A DNA stretch of 64,000 nucleotides from Harmothoe impar (lineage: Eukaryota; Annelida; Polychaeta; Phyllodocida; Polynoidae), in NCBI GenBank assembly GCA_947462335.1, contig OX381710.1, positions 26,195,772 through 26,259,771 on the forward strand. Reading direction: 5' to 3'. Positions within the stretch are counted from its first letter, which is position 1. Each line of letters starts with the position of its first letter. The notes under the pieces were generated by a model. That model was not told the origin of the DNA. It searched no databases and saw nothing but the letters and a program-made list of their open reading frames with translations. Of the stretch, positions 1-9,900 are shown in pieces. Made by a program: the position numbers and the translations under genes.

Positions 1-3000
1 CGTCCCAATTACTAGCAAGTTTCAGAGTCGATAACGGCTCATGTAATCTTACTACCTGATCACCAACTTTGAATCGTCGCGGCTTAAGGCCTAGATCATA
101 GCCGGTCTTCTGCCAGGTAGCATTCTTCTGCAGTTCAGTTCTCACCAATTCATAAGCATATTTGAATTGATCTCTTAATGACTCCACAAACATCACATGG
201 CAGGGGGTTTCCGGGTTCATTCCAACCACCCCGAATACCAGATCCGCGGGCATTATCAAATCTTCCCCGAAAACTAATAGATTCGGGGAACAGGAAGTAC
301 TAGAATGGACAGTGCTATTATATGCATGGCATACATAATCACACTGCTCATCCCAGTCATCCATTCTATCATTCACCAGGGATTTCAACACCTGAATCAA
401 TGTACGATTGAATCTCTCAACCATTCCATCACTTTGTGGTCGATAGGGATTTGTTCTCGTCTTACAAATCGCCAGTCGGTGACACATTTCCTGCCAAAGA
501 TCAGATTCAAATTCCCGACCTTGGTCACTATGCATCATTAGGGGAACCCCAAGATGCAATACCCAACCTTTAACAAAAGCTTTTGCACAGGTTGCTGCTT
601 TGTGATCCGCTAATGGAAACACTCTCGTATACTTAGTATAATAGTCAGTGACGACCATCATACAAGTATTACCCTCAGGGGTAGTTTTAAACCCACTGAT
701 AATGTCTATGGCGACTCGCGCAAATCTTACACCAAACAACTCCTGGGACAAAGGCATTTTACCCATCCCAGGCCCAGGTTTGTTTTTACAACAATCCGGG
801 CAAGTAGCAATCCATCTTAATAGATCACTACTCATCCCTGGCCAGTAATATCTCCTTTTCAGACGTTCCAGGGAACGCTTTTTTCCGAAATGTCCACTGG
901 TCAGGTGTCCATGGCAATAATACATAACATCCCTCCTCATACCGGAAGGTATTACCACTTGCCGGACTCTCCTACCGGATGAATTAATCTTCCACCGGTA
1001 GATGATTCCGCTCTGGACCTCTAGCTCTGCCCATTGAGCTATTAGTCGTCTCATTTCCCGATTCTCCAGGGAAATCTCAGGCCGCGGGGGCCGTATCTTC
1101 CTAGGTAACAATACCAACAACCGGCTAAGGTTAGGATCCTTTTCCTGGAATTTCCGGATGGTTCCCATGGACCACTCCAGAACCCCAGTTCCCTTGATCT
1201 CAAAGGGGATCCTTGCTCCGGCTATGACAGCTTCATGCTGACCACAGTCATCACAGTTGGTGTTTTCGCACTTCCTGATAGGACGTCGGGAAAGTGCATC
1301 AGCATTTACATGCTTTACCCCAGCTCTATGCTGGATCTGACTTTGCTCCAAACCGAACTCGGAAAGGTGTGCTAGCCAACGTCCAATCATTCCTTCCGCA
1401 TCTTTGAAATTCAATAACCATCTCAAAGAGGAATGATCTGTTCTTAGCGTAAAATCGGACCCCCAAAGGAAATGTTTGAACTTTTTAGTATATACTATCA
1501 CAGCCAACAATTCCCTTTTAGTGGTACAGTAATTACGCTGGGTCTTACTCATAGTATTACTAGCAAAGGCAATGGGAACCTCCACTCCGCCTTGGACTTG
1601 ACTGAGGGCGGCCCCAATACTCTCATTGCTAGCATCGGTATCCAATACAAAGTGACCATCCGGGGTAGGATACTTTAACACCGGGGTCTCTACAAACAAC
1701 TTTTTTATTGCTAAGAAAGCTGTGTCCTGTTCCCTCCCCCATGGGAACTCCTCCTTCCTACTTCCGGGTGTCCAGTGTGACAAACACTGGATCGGATAGG
1801 CTACCCGGGAATACCCCGGCAGGAAATCCCTATAGTATGAGCAGAATCCTAGAAAGGATCGCACATCTTTAGGACCCCTGGGGACTTCCCATTCAGTTAC
1901 ACTCCTGATCTTTTCCGGATCCGCCTTAACCCCCTCGGTGGAAATAATCCGCCCTAGGTAGTTAATATCCTTCTTAAACAGATTGCATTTCTTTGGTTTC
2001 AATTTGAGACCGTTAGACATGATTCGGTTTAAGACTTCCTCTAAATTACTTAAACAATCCGCAAAGGTCTTTCCAAACACAATTACGTCATCCAGGTAAA
2101 CTAGACATTTCCGCCATAATAAATCACTTAACAGCGTCTCCATCATGGCTTCAAAGGTGGCCGGCGCGTTACATAACCCGAACGGCATTACCTTATATTC
2201 AAACAACCCAATATGGCTAGAAAACGCGGTTTTCTCCATATCTTCAGGCTTCATGCCTACTTGCCAATACCCGGACTGTAAATCCAGGGTACAAAACCAT
2301 TCATTCCCTCCCAGGGAATCAATCGTCTCATCTATCCTAGGAAGAGGATAGGAGTTCTTCTTAGTCAACCCATTCAGTTTCCGGTAATCAATACAGAACC
2401 GTATGCTACCGTCCTTCTTGGTTACCATACACACAGGGGAGGACCAAGGGCTCATGCTGGGAACAATAACATTATCCTTCAGCATTTTCGCTATCTCTTC
2501 CTCAGCTACAATCTTCTTCTTGAGGGGTAATCTCCTATAAGGAATCTTAAAAGCGGGGTTATCCCCGGTTTTAATTTCATGCAATACCTTATTGGTTCTC
2601 CCCAGGGGTTCCCCTGGGGCTGCAAAAGCTTGCCTGCATCTCTTCAGCATAGCTTTTAGGGCTTCCTGATCATTCTCATCCGTTATGGACGATCCTGTTA
2701 ACAACTTAGTTAACTCTTCATGCAATTCCTCTTCCCCTCCTTCTTCTAACCTCAGGTCTTGGTGGCTACCGGTGACTGCCTCCGCAAGTATCACTTTCCC
2801 AACTTCAGTGCCTTTCTCAAGATATACTGTGGAGTTTCCGGGGTTGGAAATGGGTGTCACTGTCCATCTGGAATTCCCTACTAGGGTATCCGCAGATTCC
2901 AATCCCTTCCGGGATAATACAGCCATATCCGGCTCGATTACCGCTAATCCTTTCTGGATTAGCCTCCCTGAACTGACTAACACGTCACAGGTCATTCCCG

Positions 3001-3775
3001 GGGGAATCTTCACAGTCTGTGCCACACTAGCGACACTACTTATCACTCTCAACTTACAGAGTATGGTCATATCATACGGGTATTCAATTTTCAACTTCCC
3101 ACTTTTCGGATTCAAAGTCGCACCGAAAAGCGCCGCAAAATCCAAACCAAGAATACCATCATCTTCAATCTCAGCTATGGTCGGGGCCCAAACAAATTCT
3201 TTCCCGGCCACAGAGATTATCAGAAAAGTCCGTCCAAATGTCCTCATTCTGGTACCATCGGCCGTACATGCGTTTACCCTCATTGTGAGGTTCTCACACA
3301 TATTCGGCAATAAGCTGATGAATCTCTTAGAGACCATGGAGTGGCTAGCTCCAGTATCCATAAGAAACTCCCCAGTCTTTCCTTGTACAGAACAGGAAAC
3401 GTACCACCTCTTCCCATCAGTTACTGAGGGATTCCTAGTAAACCGGTGAAGGTCACTATCAGTGCCCAGGTCGAATCCACATCCTTTCAGGTGTTCCAGA
3501 CAAGGATGGCCCGGGGGAAGCCTGGTTCCTCCAACCTTAACCAACTCTTTGGTTATTGACTCCTCTAAACTGGCACTAGGTTTCCCATACGCGCACCCCT
3601 GGGCGCCTGTTGTACCAGTCTCCCCAGCCTCATGGTTTCCGGGATGTACGGTCCCATCTCCCTTCTTGCTGGACGCATTCACTGCTAATGAATCTTCACC
3701 GCCAACGTCGGTGATAATCTGACATATTTCTTCAGGGGTTACCGTCCTGCCATCCCCGGTAACCCCCTCTAATTT
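1..3775 (-). CDS. pol: Pol polyprotein (protease, RT, RNase H, integrase), partial at 3' end
   Basis: This frame is -1 relative to gag. I read every codon from the frameshift site to the window edge and found no stop, so more than 1,250 codons are open. Motifs in order, all in the same frame: aspartic protease DTGAS near 3345-3361; reverse transcriptase catalytic YLDD at 2087-2098; RNase H start FVLDTDAS near 1630-1655; integrase zinc-binding HHCC region (CHGHLTSGHFG near 895-925, CPDCC near 795-810); integrase core triad at D (704-706), D in HSDQG (524-526) and E in VERFN (416-418). A CxxC-containing linker (NCDDCGQ, near 1245-1265) sits between RNase H and integrase. The product would make the DNA copy and insert it. 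No Met start is needed because translation enters by frameshift from gag. The integrase C-terminus lies to the left of the window. Confidence 0.93.
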
Positions 3776-3778
3776 CCC
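3734..3778 (-). promoter_or_regulatory. -1 ribosomal frameshift signal between gag and pol
   Basis: On the minus strand the heptamer GGGAAAT (3778-3772) is in the gag reading phase G GGA AAT, which is the X XXY YYZ pattern for -1 slippage. The gag stop TAG (3771-3769) follows at once. Next comes an inverted repeat: AGGGGGTTACC (3768-3758) can pair with GGTAACCCCT (3743-3734), with one bulged G and a 14-nt loop. Slippage on the heptamer moves the ribosome exactly into the open pol frame. The spacer (3-4 nt) is a little shorter than the usual 5-9 nt. Confidence 0.85.
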
Positions 3779-6339
3779 GAAACCTCACTTCTTAAAACAG
3801 GTTTCTCGGCTTTGCATTCAGATGCAAAGTGCCCTTTGACTTGACATCTGTAACACTGGACAGTGTTACGATCGACCCTAGGGCGGCGCCTGGTTTGATT
3901 ATCAAACACCTCGTTCATGCGTTTAATCATGGACTCCATTAAGGTATTTAATGAGTTTCCTGACGCATTTGTTTTATCCGGAGTGGTCGTCTCCGGGGTC
4001 TGGGTTTTCTGACTGGGTACAGTCTGAGGCTCCCGAATGTCGGGTTTCCGGGTGGTTTCCGAATAACCTTTGTTACTAGGAAGTTTCCCGGAAGCTGGGG
4101 TTGAGTTAGATTTCTGTCGACCCTTGAATTTAAGGGCGTCTACTCTCTCCTCCCCTTCAGATTCTTCCGCGGAAGAATCGTCTCCATCTAAGGAATGTTC
4201 AATTCCAGAGACGCGCTGCCCCCTATTAGCGGGTATCATACCAGCCAACAGTATCTTCTTTTTGTCATGTTGATCAATCGCCATGAACAAATCTGCTAAG
4301 GAAGACCCAGCTTCCCAAGCTCTACCACAAACTTTAGCATGTTCAGGATCACTCAATCCACTAATAAATCTTACAAATAGGGATTCTATGTAATATTCAG
4401 CATCCCTACTCCATTCTGGCCTAGCCTGCCGCAATAATCGCTGCAATTCTAGCCCAAAAATTTTAGCAGATTCCTTTGGTTTCTGCGTTCTTCTCTGAAA
4501 CAGAGTCCAGTGATCTACTGTCACCATTTTCCCAAAAGTATAACAAGCTAATACTTCCAGCTGGTCGTATGTAGCTTCTGGCCCGTAAGTGTCCCTCCAT
4601 TCTTCAACCACTATCTTACCCGGGCCGTCACTCAACCATATCACAAAAGCTCCCAAGGATTCCTCCTTGTTCCAGCAATTGTACTTACAATCATCTAGAA
4701 GTGATTGATATTCTTCCTTCCAGGGTCGTACACCCCTGTAAGGCTTAGTCACACGTGCAGTTCTTTTAGCGGCATAATTAGAATGCACTAATTGACCCGA
4801 CATGCGTCTACTCCAAGCCAGTAGGTCTGTACCGTCTTGACCTCGGCTAGAGCAATCTAGTCCCAAATTACCTATGGCGGGGTCTCGATTATGTAATCGG
4901 TGCTCCGCCGGGGTCATTGTGACTCGCCGGTTCAAAGGAACCTTTCTCTTGGGTACATCGTCAGATGATTTATCTGATTCAGATTCTGAACCCTCATCAA
5001 AGCGTGGGCCTTGATAGCCTGACAATCCCGTTGTGTTTTTATGCACCGGGTTTGACCTTCCCTTTGTTCCCGGTTGGGTCCCCTTATTCATCCTATCCCT
5101 CGGCCTAATCTCAGGATCTTTATGGACTCCCGAGTGTGTTTCCGTGGCCGGAGGTGGGTACGAATAAGTTGCATCTGGGCAATACCTATAATTACCCTTG
5201 CTATCATAACCCCCCGGATTCTCATACAGAGCCGGGTCATCTCCCGCAAAGGGGTTCAATGAGCCATAACTATGATTCACCACTTCATCTCGAAATTTAT
5301 TTTTATAATGTCGAGACACTTCCTCCTCTGGAGACATTTCCCTGTTAACCGGACCAATACTGGCATGATTAACTGGTTCCCATCCAAGAGAGCGCCCGGT
5401 AACATTCACTCTCCTTGAATCTTTCTCTCTGTTCTTATACACAGAGTCTTCCACATTCCTCAATCCATTATCATTAATAAATGGATCGAATTGAGGTAAT
5501 GCTTCCCCCTTACTAGTAGTAGGAGTACTATCCGGAACAGTTTCCGGCCTGCCAGCTGGAACTTGTTCCTCCCCCTGCTGTTCCATTGCCTTCGACAATT
5601 CACCCCGCAGGAGAGTTTTCCTAGCTTCAAGGGAACAGACAGCTTCCACCTCAGCTTTCCGTTTCCTCTCTAACTCTTCCGTTTCTTCCAGGATTTGTAT
5701 CCTGGTGGATTCGTTATCCTTGACCAACTGGTCTCTGCCCTTCTCTAGCGCTTCTGTCCCCTTCTTCAAGGCATACCATTCTCTAGAGTATTTTTTCAAC
5801 TCCCTCTCATACCTCTCTTTAAGAGATTCGGAATGTTCATTCTCCTTCTGGTTCTCAGCAATCTTTGCCTGAATCTTTTGGTATTCATGCGATTCCTGAG
5901 CAACCTTCTTTTTCATATACTGGTTGTCCTCTATCAACCGTTCTCTCTCTTCTATCAGAGTTCCTTTTACCCTCTGATTCTCAGAGAGGATCTCGTCCCT
6001 TTCTTTTACCAGGGAAGTCAATTCCTCAGTCAATGCAGCATACTGATCTTCCATTGACTGTTTGTCCAATCGGACATTTTCCCAGTAGAGGTCATCCTCT
6101 TCCCGAGCCAAACGCTCGTCATATTCCCTTTGGAATCTCTCATCCCCTACATAGGGTTCTACCCAGGAAAGATCCTGCAATTTCCTCTTCTTCTGTCCTG
6201 GCTTCAAGCCCTCCCCAGGGTCCATCCCTGGCACCTCCAGGCGAGTTGATTCCAACTCCCCTTCACTCAGCTCTGGGCCAGAGCCGCCCAGGCTACCACC
6301 GGTAGCCATTGTCCGTCCACTAAAGGACTGTCTGTCCAA
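3769..6339 (-). CDS. gag: Gag polyprotein of the LTR retrotransposon, 856 aa
   Basis: A single open frame upstream of pol. Residues about 60-250 are very rich in Glu, Lys and Leu and look like a long coiled coil. The middle is polar and low in complexity. Residues about 560-700 resemble a retrotransposon capsid domain (WRDTYG, then a Trp- and Arg-rich helical stretch, then FISGLSD). A single CCHC zinc knuckle (CYRCQVKGHFASEC) lies near the C-terminus and would bind the element RNA. At 856 aa it is long for a Ty3/gypsy gag; the coiled-coil N-terminal half is the extra part. The frame closes with TAG directly after a GGGAAAT heptamer. The ATG at 6339 is the first in the frame and lies about 75 bp inside the primer-binding site. 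Confidence 0.9.
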   Translation of the reverse strand: MDRQSFSGRTMATGGSLGGSGPELSEGELESTRLEVPGMDPGEGLKPGQKKRKLQDLSWVEPYVGDERFQREYDERLAREEDDLYWENVRLDKQSMEDQYAALTEELTSLVKERDEILSENQRVKGTLIEERERLIEDNQYMKKKVAQESHEYQKIQAKIAENQKENEHSESLKERYERELKKYSREWYALKKGTEALEKGRDQLVKDNESTRIQILEETEELERKRKAEVEAVCSLEARKTLLRGELSKAMEQQGEEQVPAGRPETVPDSTPTTSKGEALPQFDPFINDNGLRNVEDSVYKNREKDSRRVNVTGRSLGWEPVNHASIGPVNREMSPEEEVSRHYKNKFRDEVVNHSYGSLNPFAGDDPALYENPGGYDSKGNYRYCPDATYSYPPPATETHSGVHKDPEIRPRDRMNKGTQPGTKGRSNPVHKNTTGLSGYQGPRFDEGSESESDKSSDDVPKRKVPLNRRVTMTPAEHRLHNRDPAIGNLGLDCSSRGQDGTDLLAWSRRMSGQLVHSNYAAKRTARVTKPYRGVRPWKEEYQSLLDDCKYNCWNKEESLGAFVIWLSDGPGKIVVEEWRDTYGPEATYDQLEVLACYTFGKMVTVDHWTLFQRRTQKPKESAKIFGLELQRLLRQARPEWSRDAEYYIESLFVRFISGLSDPEHAKVCGRAWEAGSSLADLFMAIDQHDKKKILLAGMIPANRGQRVSGIEHSLDGDDSSAEESEGEERVDALKFKGRQKSNSTPASGKLPSNKGYSETTRKPDIREPQTVPSQKTQTPETTTPDKTNASGNSLNTLMESMIKRMNEVFDNQTRRRPRVDRNTVQCYRCQVKGHFASECKAEKPVLRSEVSGN

Positions 6340-6414
6340 TCAAGGACTTCCTGTTCAGTATAACCCGAACATATTCTCGAACAACTAGCTTGTTCTGCTA
6401 CCTTTACTGCTACT
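6340..6414 (-). other. Retrotransposon 5' untranslated leader
   Basis: Short leader between the primer-binding site and the gag ATG. Nothing further is recognised in it. Confidence 0.6.
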
Positions 6415-6427
6415 GGTCACGGCACCA
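6415..6427 (-). other. Primer-binding site (tRNA-primed minus-strand synthesis)
   Basis: TGGTGCCGTGACC on the minus strand begins one base after the LTR end. TGG is the complement of the universal tRNA CCA tail, and the position is as expected. I have not identified the tRNA. Confidence 0.7.
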
Positions 6428-6428
6428 G

Positions 6429-6912
6429 TGTGGTGGTTCGTAATTAACTCTAGGTTAAAGAACAACGATCACGGCAGTTTCCAGGTGCGAGAATATATCT
6501 ATCTTTATTCACAAGAATAACAACTCTAGTTCCTTTACTAGGGAACGATCAGTGTAGAATGAATACACACAGGTAGATCAGGTTTCTCTATAAATAGAGG
6601 AAACGGTCAGTATACAACTCTTAGCATACAACTCTGTCCGCACGGTTGGACATGTGAAGTCTCTCGTCAGTCGGGCCTGCACTGACTGTCGTTCCAGGTA
6701 AACACATGGGTCTTATATAACACCGGCTCTTAGGTCACGTGGCCAGGTGGGTGGGTCGGCCGCCCACCTGAGAGCGGCACACGGTCACCTGAAGAGGACC
6801 TGCGCCCTCTCCTGGGAACTGTGTGCACTAGCTCCAGGTGGAGAAGCCGAGTAAACAGACGTTACCCGGAAATACCGTGTATGAGATTAATATGTAATAT
6901 CATGCCCCTACA
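6429..6912 (-). repeat. 5' LTR of the retrotransposon
   Basis: On the minus strand the segment starts TGTAGGGGCATG and ends CCACCACA, the usual TG...CA form with a short TGT/ACA inverted repeat; length 484 bp. Inside, in the element's sense, are TATATAA (6719-6713) and AATAAA (6509-6504), which fits a promoter followed by a polyadenylation signal. The right end borders intron sequence GATAC, which could be the target duplication, but the other flank is not in the window. LTR limits are inferred from the TG/CA ends and the adjacent primer-binding site, because there is no second LTR to compare. Confidence 0.8.
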
Positions 6913-6961
6913 GATACATTAAATGCCGATGTTAACCTGTTTTCGTGTTTCTTTCTTGCAG

Positions 6962-9900
6962 AGATTGAGGCGGTGGAGGCGTGTAAATGGCTGCGGGCGG
7001 CAGGATTCCCTCAGTATGCGCAGATGTACGAGGGTAAGCAACATTTTTTCTTTAAACTAAAAGCTTATTTCATATTCAACATTAATATATACATCGATCA
7101 ACATCTAATGAAACTTAGGGGTTGTAATGTTCCAATTGGCCCTGCTTAAAGGGGCATTTGTCCCCATGACCCTGTGACAGGGGCATTTGTTTTCATGGCC
7201 CTGTGACAGGGGGCATTTGTTTCCATGGCCCTGTGACAGGGGGCATTTGTTTCCATTGCCCTGTCACAGGGGAATTATTTTGTTCCCATGTCCCTGCTAT
7301 GAGAGACATTTGTTCCAAGGGCCCTGGTACAGATATACCTCACAGCCCTGGATCAGGACTCCCACATCCATGAAGGGCCTCTACAGTGGTGACTGATTGT
7401 TCAGGTGTTTAGTTCCCTTTGATAAATGAGCGCTAGTGTAGTAGCACTACCTGATACTGGCGACCTGCCCCCTATATGTATGACTTACCACCCTACCCTG
7501 CCGCCACCACGTACCTTACCGCCCCACCCATCCTGCTACCTGTAAACTGAAACCATGTTACCAAGCAACAATCCCAAAAACACACCATCTGGTCTTGTAA
7601 AGCCCCTCAGTGTCTCTGAAAGGTGATCAATTTAGCACCTCAATCGTCGTTTCTCTCAGTTACGTGATGAAATTACATGAAAACCTAAAAAATATCGTAA
7701 TGACAGTTGAGGAAGAGAGATATTGGAGAAGAAAGTATTTCCTGACCTCCTATTATTACGATTCTGGTTGTACGGACACCAAAAGAATGTAAATAGACGT
7801 GGGAAGGATACAACATTTGATTCAGATCTAAGCCTCTTCGGGACAACTTAGGAAATAGGAAACTAACAGAGATTCCCATTTTGGACCCCGAATGCGTTCA
7901 GTATGGCTAAGATCCATCTAAAACCGCAGAGTGGAAAACAAATTTAACAACTAGGAGAAATATATTATACTTTCTTTGTCCTTTTAAAAAGCAGCTTGAT
8001 CACAAAAGTTCATGGTTTAGCCTATTATTAGTCTGTCGCAAGGAATAAATGTCTTTATAAAACTTGAAAAGTATCCACCGTCGGTAATGGTGTGAAACCG
8101 GAAATGCCCCCTGTTGGGAATGTGTCACCTCTGGTGGTAAGCGTCCATGGTGGAAGGCATTGGCGTGTTTTTAGGTTAGCCCTGTAGGGGGGGGGGGGCA
8201 ATTTTTCTTTCTCTGTTACACTTGGCGGAGGCCCCACCACATCATATATAAAACCTTCCAGCACGGATATCAATAATAAGCTTTCCAGTTATAGTCATGT
8301 TTTGGATAGCGCTAGATATTTGGACAACTGACAAAAGAAAATGGGTCTTGATGGAAGAACGGCAATGCGCCGAATCAATGTAATTATGTCTAATTATTTA
8401 CCCAATAAACACATTTAAAAAAACTGTCTAAAGAGAATAACGAGGAAAATACTCTGTCATCCAGCTGCTATTGGTTGGGTCCATATATTGAAGGATTTCC
8501 AATGCGTGTTGCCATTTGTGCAATCATCAAGTAACGTAATGCCACTACCCGGGGCCACTACACAATTTTAGCTAAAAAGTGTTTAATCAATGTCACACCC
8601 TGAACATATAATGATAGCACAGTGCTTTAATGTACTATGTATACCCTTTTGTCGTCTTGATGCTCGAATGCAGCTCCAGACAGAACTCGAACATCTGGTA
8701 GTGATAAGGGATCTATATCAGGAAATATATGAACCGTTTATGAGGACAAGTCAGGGAATGTACAGGCACAAAAAGTAATGGGGTGAGAATATTAACATAT
8801 TAACCTCAGACCAAAAAGAAAATGTAGTAGAAACATCTTTCATTGTGACAGGTGGATGCGATACAGGTAGAAAAAAATAGAAAGGAATGAGACCATTTCG
8901 AGATTATCCTCATGCTGAAAGGTTGAAGGAGTCATAAATGCATCTTTTATGCCATTTTAGGACAACAAAGTAGAGTCATACCCTTCCAATGCATTAACAT
9001 GTCTACAAGAGAGAGAAACTGTTATCTGTTATGTAACCCCCTTCATGGTCTGCTATTAATCATATTTTATTGTAAAAGATAATAATGTATTAGTCTACCC
9101 ATTTGATATTGACATGATTAGGTTCATATTGGTGACACAGCAAAGACCAAAAGGAACATGATGATTATTTTGATATAATAGTATTATCATCATGTTCCCT
9201 TTGATCTCTATGAGGTGTCAAGTATATTATGTCTTGACTGTTATATATGGGACTGTAGATGTATTAGATGAGGGGTGAGAGTAATGGGGCTTTTGAGTGA
9301 GGGTTTAGGGTTGTAAAGTATGATTTATGAACACATAAAGCAGAGTTAGAGTAGGTGCACTGACACTCCGACTCTGCACTGACACGGTCACTGCAGACGG
9401 CACCATGCCGGGCACCATGCACATGACAACTGTTTTTACAAAGTAATACGACGAGGCTACGCTAATTTATACATAAGTTCACAATACATGTCCTAAATCC
9501 ACGGGTGCTTCATAGTGCTAATCAAAGTGTGTAGACGAGTGCCTCATGTCTCCAAGTTAATTCCTGTCCAGATTCGATCGGCCGAAATTAATACCACCCC
9601 CCTCTAATATCTGCTTTTGAGAAGCTTTCCCCACAAAAAAGGAGAGAGCATACCAGTACGTACGCCAGTGAAATGGTACATGGTCGGAAGTAATCAAATG
9701 AGCCGTCTTATTACCCTCCCAGCATGGAGGTTTATAGGTTTTGGCCCCCACCAAAGGCTTTTATTTTTATAATGACACCCCCTCCTCCCTCATATATCCT
9801 CCGAATCCCCCCCCCCCCTCCCAGCTGGCAATAAATGACTGGTCCCCTATTAGAGCCCAGTGCCAGATGCCTCGGGAGGCTGGGTGACGTCACATACTTG

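Larger units (their letters stand above)
1..6912 (-). mobile_element. Ty3/gypsy-type LTR retrotransposon, 3' end beyond the window
   Basis: Reading on the minus strand, the element runs 5' LTR (6912-6429), primer-binding site (6427-6415), gag (6339-3769), a -1 frameshift signal, then pol with protease, reverse transcriptase, RNase H and integrase, in that order, to the window edge. Integrase after RNase H is the Ty3/gypsy order. The rest of pol's tail and the 3' LTR are outside the window, so LTR divergence and the target-site duplication cannot be read. Both frames are undamaged, which suggests a recent insertion. It lies antisense in an intron of the DLC-type RhoGAP gene. I cannot assign the clade without a reverse-transcriptase tree. 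Confidence 0.95.

Noticed and set aside
2685..3449. Long plus-strand frame (254 codons) over the retrotransposon
   Set aside because: It is antisense to the protease/RT region of pol, whose motifs are all in one minus-strand frame.
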